Assembly: GCA_963783085.1 (NCBI GenBank)
Contig: CAWAMJ010000008.1
Span: 496,001-560,000, forward strand
From: CAVYUC01 sp963783085
GTDB taxonomy: Bacteria > Bacteroidota > Bacteroidia > Bacteroidales > Prolixibacteraceae
Reading direction: 5' to 3'
DNA length: 64,000 bases
The position numbers and the translations under genes were made by a program. The notes beneath the pieces are model-generated. The model was not told where the DNA came from. It ran no database searches and saw only the letters and a list, made by a program, of their open reading frames with translations. The first letter of the stretch is position 1, and each line of letters opens with the position of its first letter. Shown here one piece after another: positions 8,038-15,241 of this stretch.

Positions 8038-9114
8038 ATGAATTTGTTCAATTCAGACAGAAAGTCCAAATTCTCTCCCTTTGGGAAGTCAGAGGGGGCT
8101 GTTATCCGATGGGGAATCATTGGTGTTGGCGATGTAACCGAGAAAAAAAGCGGGCCGGCATTTCAAAAGGTTAAACATTCGGAGTTGGTTGCCGTAATGC
8201 GGCGAAATTCAGAAAAGGCCGCAGATTATGCGAAAAGGCACAACGTTCCAAAATGGTATTCCGATGCAAAGAAGCTGATAAACGATCCGGACGTCGATGC
8301 GGTTTATATTGCCACGCCTCCCGACACACATGCCGGTTACGCCATTGAAGTAATGCGGGCGGGAAAACCAGTGTACGTAGAAAAACCAATGGCGCGGAAT
8401 TACCGGGAATGCGAGGAAATGCTGAAAGTATCAGAGGAAACCGGAATGCCATTGCGCGTTGCATACTACCGCCGAACGCTTCCGGCATTTTTAAAAGTGA
8501 AGGAATTGCTTGAATCAGGGACGATTGGAAAACCATTGCTTGTTAATATAAAGTTTTACAAGCAGGCTGTTGAAATCGACCAGTCTGAAGAAGAAATGAA
8601 TTGGCGTGTTTTCCCGGAAATCGCCGGTGCAGGTCATTTTTTCGATTTAGCCTCCCATCAGCTCGACTACCTCGATTTTATATTCGGGAAAGTGGAATCT
8701 GTCTCCGGAATTGCCTCAAACCAGGCTGGTTTGTATCCCGCCGAAGACACAGTTGCCGGAATCTGGAAGCACGAATCGGGGGTAACCGGAACAGGAAGCT
8801 GGTGTTTCGTAACCGATAAAACATGCGAAGAAGACATCATAGAAATTAACGGCGAAAAAGGCCGTATTTCATTTCCCTGCTTTCAAAATGGTAAAGTTAT
8901 CGTTCAAACTGAAGACGGAATTGCAGAACTGGAATTCGACAATCCTGAAAATATTTCATTTCACCTGGTTCAGCAGGTTGTAGAGGAATTGCGCGGAAAC
9001 GGACAATGCGTAAGCACCGGAAAAACAGCTGCACGCACGAGTCGGGTCTTGGATGAAATGGTGAAGAATTATTACCGGGGAAGAGGGAAGGAAATTGATG
9101 GTAATTGGTGGTGA
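8038..9114 (+). CDS. Gfo/Idh/MocA-family oxidoreductase
   Basis: A 358-aa NAD(P)-dependent sugar or sugar-acid dehydrogenase. The Rossmann motif IRWGIIGVGDVTEKKSG starts only at residue 23; downstream are AVYIATPPDTHAGYA, the YVEKPMARN block with the catalytic-site Lys of EKP, and the conserved GGG/AGHFFDLASHQLDYLDFI-type helix (here GAGHFFDLASHQLDYL). The first 22 residues (MNLFNSDRKSKFSPFGKSEG) are unlike relatives, which normally start at about MIRWGIIG, and most of that DNA is an inverted copy of an intergenic repeat. No other in-frame ATG precedes the Rossmann motif. The C-terminal DGNWW is also encoded by the edge of a short degenerate repeat. Substrate unknown; operon context suggests an aldonate or derived sugar. 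Confidence 0.8.
   Translation: MNLFNSDRKSKFSPFGKSEGAVIRWGIIGVGDVTEKKSGPAFQKVKHSELVAVMRRNSEKAADYAKRHNVPKWYSDAKKLINDPDVDAVYIATPPDTHAGYAIEVMRAGKPVYVEKPMARNYRECEEMLKVSEETGMPLRVAYYRRTLPAFLKVKELLESGTIGKPLLVNIKFYKQAVEIDQSEEEMNWRVFPEIAGAGHFFDLASHQLDYLDFIFGKVESVSGIASNQAGLYPAEDTVAGIWKHESGVTGTGSWCFVTDKTCEEDIIEINGEKGRISFPCFQNGKVIVQTEDGIAELEFDNPENISFHLVQQVVEELRGNGQCVSTGKTAARTSRVLDEMVKNYYRGRGKEIDGNWW
8071..8100. repeat. Family A repeat inside a coding start (copy 3, inverted)
   Basis: TTCTCTCCCTTTGGGAAGTC then AGAGGGGGCT is the reverse complement of the intergenic type at 6523-6556. Here it is read in frame as residues 12-21 of the oxidoreductase gene. Confidence 0.55.
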
Positions 9115-9120
9115 TTGGTA
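9097..9120. repeat. Degenerate ATTGGTG-type short repeat
   Basis: TGATGGTAATTGGTGGTGAT then TGGT is built from imperfect 7-9 bp units. It overlaps the end of the oxidoreductase gene and precedes the four-helix-bundle gene. Confidence 0.45.
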
Positions 9121-9166
9121 GAAATTTATAGTCCCGAAAAACTGACTAACTTTTAAAATAAATTTT

Positions 9167-9544
9167 ATGAAACTTGAAGATTTGGAAATTTATCAAATTG
9201 CGATGGAAATAGGTGATGAAATTTGGTTTTCAGTGACAGAATGGAATAATCTTGCAAAATTTTCAATGGGACAACAAATAATAAAAAGTTCCGATTCAAT
9301 TGCAGCTAACATTTCCGAAGGTTTTGGAAGGTACCATTTTAATGATCGTAAAAACTTCATGTTTTATGCGCGTGGTTCACTTTTTGAAACTAAAACTTGG
9401 TTACACAAAGCTAATCGAAGAAAAATTATTTCAGATGAATTTGCCAAAGGAGAATTACAAAAATTGGAAAAACTTGGTGTAAAACTGAATAATTATATTA
9501 CCGCAATCAATTCTCAGTCCAAACATTTAAATCGCGACAAATAA
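9167..9544 (+). CDS. Four-helix bundle protein (S23/23S rRNA IVP family)
   Basis: A 125-aa protein of the family first seen in 23S rRNA intervening sequences. The start LEDLEIYQIAMEIGDEIW and the central SSDSIAANISEGFGRYHFND, then FMFYARGSLFETKTWL, match the conserved helices: helix 1 xLxVYxxAxxL, helix 2 xxSIxxNIAEGxGR, helix 3 ARGSLxExxxxL. Length is typical (115-130). Its function is unknown; the fold forms pentamers in relatives and is also seen in the Avd protein of diversity-generating retroelements, but no reverse transcriptase or variable repeat is present here. It is flanked on both sides by short degenerate repeats and interrupts an otherwise metabolic series, so it looks like an inserted cargo gene. 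Confidence 0.85.
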   Translation: MKLEDLEIYQIAMEIGDEIWFSVTEWNNLAKFSMGQQIIKSSDSIAANISEGFGRYHFNDRKNFMFYARGSLFETKTWLHKANRRKIISDEFAKGELQKLEKLGVKLNNYITAINSQSKHLNRDK

Positions 9545-9548
9545 CAAT

Positions 9549-9588
9549 GAATAACGATAAATCACAACGAATAACGATAAATCACAAA
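9549..9588. repeat. Tandem 20-bp direct repeat (two copies)
   Basis: GAATAACGATAAATCACAAC at 9549-9568 is followed at once by a 19/20 identical copy at 9569-9588. It lies between the four-helix-bundle gene and pdxB. Confidence 0.85.
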
Positions 9589-9603
9589 TAACTAAAGACT
9601 CCG

Positions 9604-10728
9604 ATGAAAATCGTAATCGACGATAAAATACCATATATAAAAGGAGCGCTCGAACCATTTGCCGAAGTAGTGTATTTGCCGGGAAGCAAAACAACACCGG
9701 AAATAGTGAAAGATGCCGATGCGCTGATTACCCGCACACGTACCAGATGCAACCGGGAATTACTTGAAGGTTCGAAGGTGAAATTTATTGCCACGGCAAC
9801 CATTGGTTATGATCACATCGATACGGAATATTGCAAAAAAGCAGGGATTGAATGGACAAATGCACCAGGCTGCAATGCCGAAAGTGTGAACCAGTATATC
9901 GCATCTGCACTATTTTCCTGGACAATGCGGCAAAGGACAGATTTGGCCGGAAAAACCATCGGAATTGTCGGTGTTGGGCAAGTAGGTTCGCGAGTTGAAA
10001 AAACCTGCAAAACTGTGGGCTTAAACGTTCTCCTTAACGACCCACCCCGCGAACGTGCGGAAGGGCCGGCCGGTTTTGTTTCGCTGGAAGAAATTCAGAA
10101 AAAAGCAGACATTATAACATTTCACGTTCCCTTGAATATGACGGGAACAGACGCTACTTTTCACATGGTGAATAAAACTTTTTTGCATAATTTAAGAAAA
10201 CAACCGTTGCTAATTAACTCCTGCCGGGGCGAAGTTTTCGATTCGGACGCAACCACTAATGCACTTGAAACCAAAAATATTTCAGGATTTATTGCCGATT
10301 GCTGGGAAAATGAACCCGACATTGACCTGAATTTGCTGAACCTCGCCGATTACGGAACTCCCCACATAGCAGGTTATTCAAAAGACGGAAAAGCGAATGG
10401 CACAACTATGAGCGTGCAGGCGATCAGCCGTTTTTTTAACTTTGGAATTGATAACTGGCAACCAAAAGGCGTTGAACCTCCCCCGCATCCCTCGATTGAA
10501 ATTGACGGAAACCAGCGGCGTGAATATTCAGTGCTGGCCGAAGCAATTCTTACAACATACGATATTGAAAATGATGACGAAATGCTTCGTGCAATGCCTG
10601 ACCTGTTTGAAAAATTAAGGGGAGATTACCCGGTGAGACGGGAATTTCATGCACATACAATAAAATTAAAAAACGTGGAAAAAAGAACGGTGGAAAAATT
10701 GAAAACGCTCGGTTTTAAAATTAAGTAG
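9604..10728 (+). CDS. pdxB: 4-phosphoerythronate dehydrogenase
   Basis: A 374-aa D-isomer-specific 2-hydroxyacid dehydrogenase that oxidises 4-phospho-D-erythronate in DXP-dependent pyridoxal phosphate synthesis. The N-terminal MKIVIDDKIPYIKGALEPFA and ADALITRTRTRCNRELL are diagnostic of PdxB; the NAD site GIVGVGQVGSRVEK is near residue 120, followed by INSCRGEVFDSDA (active-site Arg), DCWENEPDID (Glu) and TPHIAGYSKDGKANGT (catalytic His). The C-terminal extension (from about residue 290) matches the PdxB dimerisation domain. Length is normal. It stands among sugar-acid genes without an obvious pathway link. A repeat pair follows the stop. Confidence 0.9.
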   Translation: MKIVIDDKIPYIKGALEPFAEVVYLPGSKTTPEIVKDADALITRTRTRCNRELLEGSKVKFIATATIGYDHIDTEYCKKAGIEWTNAPGCNAESVNQYIASALFSWTMRQRTDLAGKTIGIVGVGQVGSRVEKTCKTVGLNVLLNDPPRERAEGPAGFVSLEEIQKKADIITFHVPLNMTGTDATFHMVNKTFLHNLRKQPLLINSCRGEVFDSDATTNALETKNISGFIADCWENEPDIDLNLLNLADYGTPHIAGYSKDGKANGTTMSVQAISRFFNFGIDNWQPKGVEPPPHPSIEIDGNQRREYSVLAEAILTTYDIENDDEMLRAMPDLFEKLRGDYPVRREFHAHTIKLKNVEKRTVEKLKTLGFKIK

Positions 10729-10729
10729 C

Positions 10730-10837
10730 TGTCATCCCCATGCATGCGGGAATCTCATAAAACCAGCACGTTGAAAGATAAATAGAAGAATTTGGCTGAA
10801 AATTTGAAACAGGTTCCTGCTTCCGCAGGAATGACAT
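10730..10837. repeat. Inverted pair of TGTCATTCC-type intergenic repeats
   Basis: The left end, TGTCATCCCCATGCATGCGG through GAATC (10730-10754), pairs with the right end CCTGCTTCCGCAGGAATGAC (10816-10835) read on the other strand. Each end is itself a small hairpin. About 60 bp of AT-rich DNA lies between them. The structure resembles a MITE or REP doublet common in Bacteroidota; no transposase is present. Confidence 0.6.
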
Positions 10838-10873
10838 TTTCAAAATTCAAAAATTAAAATTAATAACAAAATC

Positions 10874-12328
10874 ATGAAAAAATTAGCTGACATCGGATTA
10901 ATCGGGTTGGCCGTAATGGGCGAAAACCTGGTTTTAAACATGGAAAGTAAAGGGTACACAGTTGCCGTTTTTAACCGTACAGTTTCAAAAGTTGACAAAT
11001 TTATTGAAGGACGTGGTGCCGGTAAAAATTTCATTGGGGCGCATTCCATTGAAGAACTTTGTGCATCTCTTGAGCGGCCACGTAAAGTAATGCTGTTGGT
11101 AAAAGCGGGCAAGCCTGTCGACGATTTTATCGAACTGGTAATCCCGCACCTCGAGCCGGGCGATATCATCATCGATGGTGGAAATTCCCATTTTCCGGAT
11201 ACAATCCGTCGCACAAAATACGTGGAAAGCAAAGGCCTGCTGTACATCGGCACCGGGGTTTCGGGAGGCGAGGAAGGAGCGTTGAAAGGCCCGTCGATGA
11301 TGCCGGGAGGTTCGCCCGATGCATGGCCGCATGTGAAAGAAATCTTTCAGGCGGTGGCCGCAAAAGTAGAAGACGGAACACCCTGCTGCGATTGGGTTGG
11401 ACAGGATGGCGCCGGGCACTTTGTTAAAATGGTGCACAACGGAATTGAGTATGGCGATATGCAAATAATTACCGAAGCTTATCATTTGATGAAAAACCTG
11501 CTGGGAATGAGCAATGATGAAATGCACGGGGTTTTCAAAAAATGGAATGATGAAGAACTCGACAGTTACCTGATTGAAATTACCCGCGATATATTGGGAT
11601 ACAAGGATGAAAATGGTGAGGAAACGGTTGAAATGATCCTGGATACGGCCGGCCAGAAAGGAACCGGAAAATGGACCGGTATTTCAGCCCTTGACCTTGG
11701 AATCCCGCTGACTTTGATAGGCGAATCGGTTTTTGCACGATGCCTTTCAGCACAAAAAGATTTACGTGTCCAGGCTTCGAAAATAATAAACGGGCCGGTA
11801 CCAAAATTCGATGGCGACAAAACACAGATGCTCGACGATCTGAAAATGGCGTTGTATGGCGCTAAAATCATTTCATACGCACAGGGTTACAACCTGATGA
11901 TGGAAGCAGCCAAAGAATACGGATGGGATTTGAATTACGGCGGCATCGCGCTGATGTGGCGCGGTGGCTGTATTATCCGGTCGATTTTCCTGGCCGATAT
12001 CAAAGAAGCGTTCGACAATAATCCTGATTTGCCGAACCTGCTGCTCGATCCGTTCTTCAAAGAAAAAATAGAGTCGGCACAGAAAGGCTGGCGCAGGGTT
12101 TGTGCCACTGCACTTTCAAACGGAATTCCGGTTCCCGCACTTACTTCGGCATTATGCTATTTCGACGGGTTTCGCAGTGAACGTTTACCGGCCAACCTGT
12201 TACAGGCTCAGCGCGACTATTTTGGTGCACATACCTACGAAAGGATAGATAAACCACGCGGTGAGTTTTTCCACACCAACTGGACCGGCCGTGGCGGCGA
12301 TACAGCTTCATCTACATATTCGGTGTAA
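10874..12328 (+). CDS. gnd: 6-phosphogluconate dehydrogenase, decarboxylating
   Basis: A 484-aa enzyme converting 6-phosphogluconate to ribulose 5-phosphate, CO2 and NADPH. The N-terminal Rossmann site is GLAVMGENLVLNMESKGY with NRT after strand 2; the family signature GVSGGEEGALKGPSMMPGG is near residue 127, and the catalytic block GAGHFVKMVHNGIEYGDMQ (catalytic Lys and His-Asn) near 180. The C-terminus has the usual helical domain and RGEFFHTNWTGRGG. Full length. No zwf or pgl gene is in the window, so the source of 6-phosphogluconate here may be gluconate. It is the last gene of the plus-strand run and ends at a strong bidirectional terminator. Confidence 0.95.
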   Translation: MKKLADIGLIGLAVMGENLVLNMESKGYTVAVFNRTVSKVDKFIEGRGAGKNFIGAHSIEELCASLERPRKVMLLVKAGKPVDDFIELVIPHLEPGDIIIDGGNSHFPDTIRRTKYVESKGLLYIGTGVSGGEEGALKGPSMMPGGSPDAWPHVKEIFQAVAAKVEDGTPCCDWVGQDGAGHFVKMVHNGIEYGDMQIITEAYHLMKNLLGMSNDEMHGVFKKWNDEELDSYLIEITRDILGYKDENGEETVEMILDTAGQKGTGKWTGISALDLGIPLTLIGESVFARCLSAQKDLRVQASKIINGPVPKFDGDKTQMLDDLKMALYGAKIISYAQGYNLMMEAAKEYGWDLNYGGIALMWRGGCIIRSIFLADIKEAFDNNPDLPNLLLDPFFKEKIESAQKGWRRVCATALSNGIPVPALTSALCYFDGFRSERLPANLLQAQRDYFGAHTYERIDKPRGEFFHTNWTGRGGDTASSTYSV

Positions 12329-12340
12329 AATTTAAAAAAC

Positions 12341-12372
12341 AAAAAATCCGGGAGTTCGTCCCGGATTTTTTT
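12341..12372. terminator. Bidirectional terminator between gnd and the dehydrogenase
   Basis: AATCCGGGA-GTTCG-TCCCGGATT is a perfect 9-bp stem with A6 before it and T8 after it, so it can end transcription from both convergent genes. Confidence 0.9.
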
Positions 12373-12389
12373 ATATCGGCTTTTTGCTT

Positions 12390-13427
12390 TTAAAAATCAA
12401 TCATTGCTTTAATAGCGCTGTCTTTATATCCTTCCACCATATCAAAAGCAGTTCCTGTTTGTTCAAGCGAAAAATGATGGGAAACCATCATTTCCACATC
12501 AATTTTTCCACCGGCAACCAATGCAATGGCTTCTTCGACACAATGATTTTGCCGCCGTACATTTACAACCGTCAACTCCTTTCTTCGCATTAAATCCATA
12601 TCGAACGTATATCGTGCCGACGGAGGTATCCCGACCAAAACCAATCTTCCGCCCGGTTTTAAAATTTTTACGGCATTATTCACAGCATCCTGCTCACCGC
12701 TGGCTTCAAAAACAACATCGATAAGCAATTCCTCTTTTTCATTGATTTTTTCTTCAACATTATCCTTTTGGGGATTCACCAGGAAAGATGCACCAATTTC
12801 TTTTGCTTTGTTCAACCGGAAATCCAACGGTTCAATCATACTGATATTGGAAATTCCATCGGCAGTCAATTTAAAAAGGATACTAAGCCCGATGGGCCCC
12901 GCGCCGAAAATGGCGCCAGAAATATTTTTGTTTTCGATTTGCGCCAGTTTAACAGCGTAAACTCCAATAGAAAGTGGTTCAATTAATGCAGCCTGCACAG
13001 GGTTTAATTTATCCGTAACCGGAAAACAGGTAAATTCCGGCATTACAATATATTCAGAAAGGCAGCCTTCCAGTTGCCCCGGGCATCCTAAAAACTTATT
13101 GTTCCGGCAGGTATGCGGGCGGCCGGAAAGACACTGATCGCACTCCCCGCAATGCACCGCCGGGTCGATTACCACCAAATCCCCAACTTTCACTTTTTTT
13201 ACGTCACTCCCGGTTTCCACAACCGTTCCCGAACATTCATGCCCCACGGCAAACGGATATTCAACTATCTGGCTGCCAATTCTTCCTTCGGAATAATAAT
13301 GTATATCCGAACCACAAACTCCAATTGAATTCAGTTTGATTTTAACATCGGTTTTGCTTAACAGGTGTGGTTCGCTGGCTTCAATCAGTTCCATTTGCCT
13401 GATGTTGGTAAGTACGACTTTTTTCAT
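12390..13427 (-). CDS. Zinc-dependent medium-chain dehydrogenase (polyol/idonate type)
   Basis: A 345-aa MDR enzyme. The catalytic-zinc Cys is in GVCGSDIHYY (near residue 38) and the GHE block GHECSGTV near 63. The structural-zinc cluster CGECDQCLSGRPHTC supplies four Cys. NAD binding is through GAGPIGL near residue 170. The GVCGSD+HYY and RIGxxVVxxP signature puts it with sorbitol/xylitol and L-idonate dehydrogenases. The substrate is probably a polyol or aldonate, which would fit the sugar-acid surroundings, but it stands alone on the minus strand with no operon partner. A clean 450-bp non-coding stretch lies upstream. Confidence 0.85.
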   Translation of the reverse strand: MKKVVLTNIRQMELIEASEPHLLSKTDVKIKLNSIGVCGSDIHYYSEGRIGSQIVEYPFAVGHECSGTVVETGSDVKKVKVGDLVVIDPAVHCGECDQCLSGRPHTCRNNKFLGCPGQLEGCLSEYIVMPEFTCFPVTDKLNPVQAALIEPLSIGVYAVKLAQIENKNISGAIFGAGPIGLSILFKLTADGISNISMIEPLDFRLNKAKEIGASFLVNPQKDNVEEKINEKEELLIDVVFEASGEQDAVNNAVKILKPGGRLVLVGIPPSARYTFDMDLMRRKELTVVNVRRQNHCVEEAIALVAGGKIDVEMMVSHHFSLEQTGTAFDMVEGYKDSAIKAMIDF

Positions 13428-13881
13428 ACGCTGAAATAGTATTTTTGACAGGTTGAAGTTTTTTTTAAAAATTCAAATATAACATTTCAACAGCCACTTT
13501 TTAACCAAACCGGAGGAATAAAAATTAGCTAATAAAACATGATTTTATACATTTTAATCTATAGAAACCGGCTATTTATAACGTTTTTAAACTAATCAAA
13601 TGAAAAAAATAATTTATTGCAATATTTTCTGCAGATACTATTCCCTGTATTCCAAAACATTAAAAAGCGGATGGAAAGGAATTTTAACAATTATTAATAT
13701 TTTTTTTAAAATGATTTAGCTCCATGTTAAATTTATATTATCTTAGCAGTACTTTATTTAGAAATGAAGAATAGCGTTAATTGAAACTACCTTTTCTCGG
13801 TTAAACCAATAAATTTTTCAGGTCTAACTAAACTAAGCTATGAACAATCGGGTTATCGCCACCATGGGTTAACCCGTTTTT
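13428..13881. other. Non-coding region with a possible small RNA
   Basis: About 450 AT-rich bp between the dehydrogenase and MATE genes. No protein gene is visible. The right half contains a plus-strand terminator (13849-13883) that serves no annotated plus-strand gene, plus an upstream -7-like box. Confidence 0.5.
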
Positions 13882-13883
13882 TT
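13753..13883 (+). ncRNA. Candidate intergenic small RNA
   Basis: TATCTTAG (13739-13746) differs from the TAnnTTTG -7 consensus at one base and would start transcription near 13753. About 95 nt later the stem CGGGTTA (13849-13855)/TAACCCG (13870-13876) and T7 form an intrinsic terminator. No plus-strand gene ends here, which argues for an independent transcript of about 130 nt. I do not recognise it as 6S, tmRNA, SRP RNA or RNase P RNA. It is antisense to nothing except the last bases of the MATE gene. Confidence 0.3.
13849..13883 (+). terminator. Plus-strand intrinsic terminator (orphan)
   Basis: Inverted repeat CGGGTTA...TAACCCG with a 14-nt loop, followed by T7. The T-run is only on the plus strand, so it cannot terminate the minus-strand MATE gene. 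Confidence 0.7.
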
Positions 13884-15219
13884 ATGCCTTATGCCGAAGG
13901 TTTCGCTTAAACCGAAAGTAAAAAAGGATGCCGGCAGTTCCCAGCCCTACCAGATATCCCACCCAAATTCCGCGCGGGCCGAAATTCGCTACAAATGTTA
14001 ACATGTAACTCGTGGGAATTCCGATTAGCAAATATGCCACAAAAGCAAAAATCATTGGAACCTTAACATCTGCCATACCACGTAATGTGCTCAACATAAC
14101 TACCTGCAGCCCGTCAAATACCTGGAAAACGGCCGCAACAATCAAAAGTTGCGACGCAACCATTATTACTTGTTTGTCGCTGGTAAAAAGCAGCGGAAGT
14201 AAATCGCGGGCCGTAATAAAAACAATACCCATAATCATCATAAAAAATAGGACCAGGTGTGTTGATGCAAAAGCAGCCAATTGTAACGAGCGGTAGTTTT
14301 TCATTCCCATTTGATGACTTACGCGAATGGTTGTTGCTTGTGAAATACCCAGTGAAATCATGTAGGTTACAGAAGCCAGCCCGATAGCAACCTGATGTGC
14401 AGCCAGAGGATTTTCTCCCAGCCAGCCCATCATCACTGCGCCAGTACCAAAGGTTACTACTTCTACAATAATCTGTAATCCAATGGGAATTCCCAGCTTC
14501 AAAACAGCGGTAATTTTTTCTTTCAGGAACGGCTGTTTGCCAGACAAAATAAAATAGCGCCGGAAGCGTGAATTCCGAGCGATGAAAACAGCAAAAATTA
14601 ATGGCATGAAAATACGCGAAACCAGCGTGCCAATACCTGCTCCATTCAAACCCATTTCAGGAAACCCGAATTTTCCGAAAATTAAAACATAATTAACCAG
14701 AACATTTACCACGTTTGCCGTAAGGGTAATTTGCATGGCCATTTTCGTATTGCCAATTCCTTCAAAAAACTGCTTAAACGAAAAGAATACCATAAATGGC
14801 AGGTACGATAAACAAAGCAGCAAAAAATAAGGCCGGGCGAGAACCAGAACTTCTTCAGGTTGCCCCATGAAAGGCAGGAGAAAATAAAAGCCGAACATGA
14901 GCAGTGACAAAGTCAGCGCTGCAATTCCATGTGTCAGCATTCCATTTTTCAGCCAAATGGCAACCTGCTTTAAATTTTTATCCCCGAAAGCATTTCCCAC
15001 AAGTGGAGTCAGTCCATAAGTCAAACCCATTCCAAAGTACATTCCCACCATAAACACACTGTTGGCAAACGAAGCTGCAGCGAGTTCGGTGGTGCCTATA
15101 TGCCCAACCATAATATTATCGACCAATGATACTGTTACCTGCCCAATCTGAGATAATACCACCGGAAACGCCAGTCTCAGGTTTCGCTTGTAATACGGAA
15201 TATACTGCCCCACATTCAT
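13882..15219 (-). CDS. MATE-family multidrug/Na+ or H+ antiporter
   Basis: A 445-aa membrane protein with 12 predicted helices in two homologous halves. The start YKRNLRLAFPVVLSQIGQVTVSLVDNIMVGHIGTTELAAASFANSVF matches the first two helices of the NorM-like branch, and GLNGAGIGTLVSRI and GENPLAAHQVAIGLASVTYM match the repeat-2 signature. It probably exports cationic drugs or other organic compounds from the cytosol. It lies 22 bp after the DUF5916 gene and may be co-transcribed with it, though a functional link is not obvious. Confidence 0.92.
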   Translation of the reverse strand: MNVGQYIPYYKRNLRLAFPVVLSQIGQVTVSLVDNIMVGHIGTTELAAASFANSVFMVGMYFGMGLTYGLTPLVGNAFGDKNLKQVAIWLKNGMLTHGIAALTLSLLMFGFYFLLPFMGQPEEVLVLARPYFLLLCLSYLPFMVFFSFKQFFEGIGNTKMAMQITLTANVVNVLVNYVLIFGKFGFPEMGLNGAGIGTLVSRIFMPLIFAVFIARNSRFRRYFILSGKQPFLKEKITAVLKLGIPIGLQIIVEVVTFGTGAVMMGWLGENPLAAHQVAIGLASVTYMISLGISQATTIRVSHQMGMKNYRSLQLAAFASTHLVLFFMMIMGIVFITARDLLPLLFTSDKQVIMVASQLLIVAAVFQVFDGLQVVMLSTLRGMADVKVPMIFAFVAYLLIGIPTSYMLTFVANFGPRGIWVGYLVGLGTAGILFYFRFKRNLRHKA

Positions 15220-15241
15220 GGCGAAAAATTAGAATTTTGGT

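Noticed and set aside
9167..9544. Diversity-generating retroelement accessory gene (avd)
   Set aside because: The fold family is shared, but no reverse transcriptase, template repeat or variable repeat is nearby.
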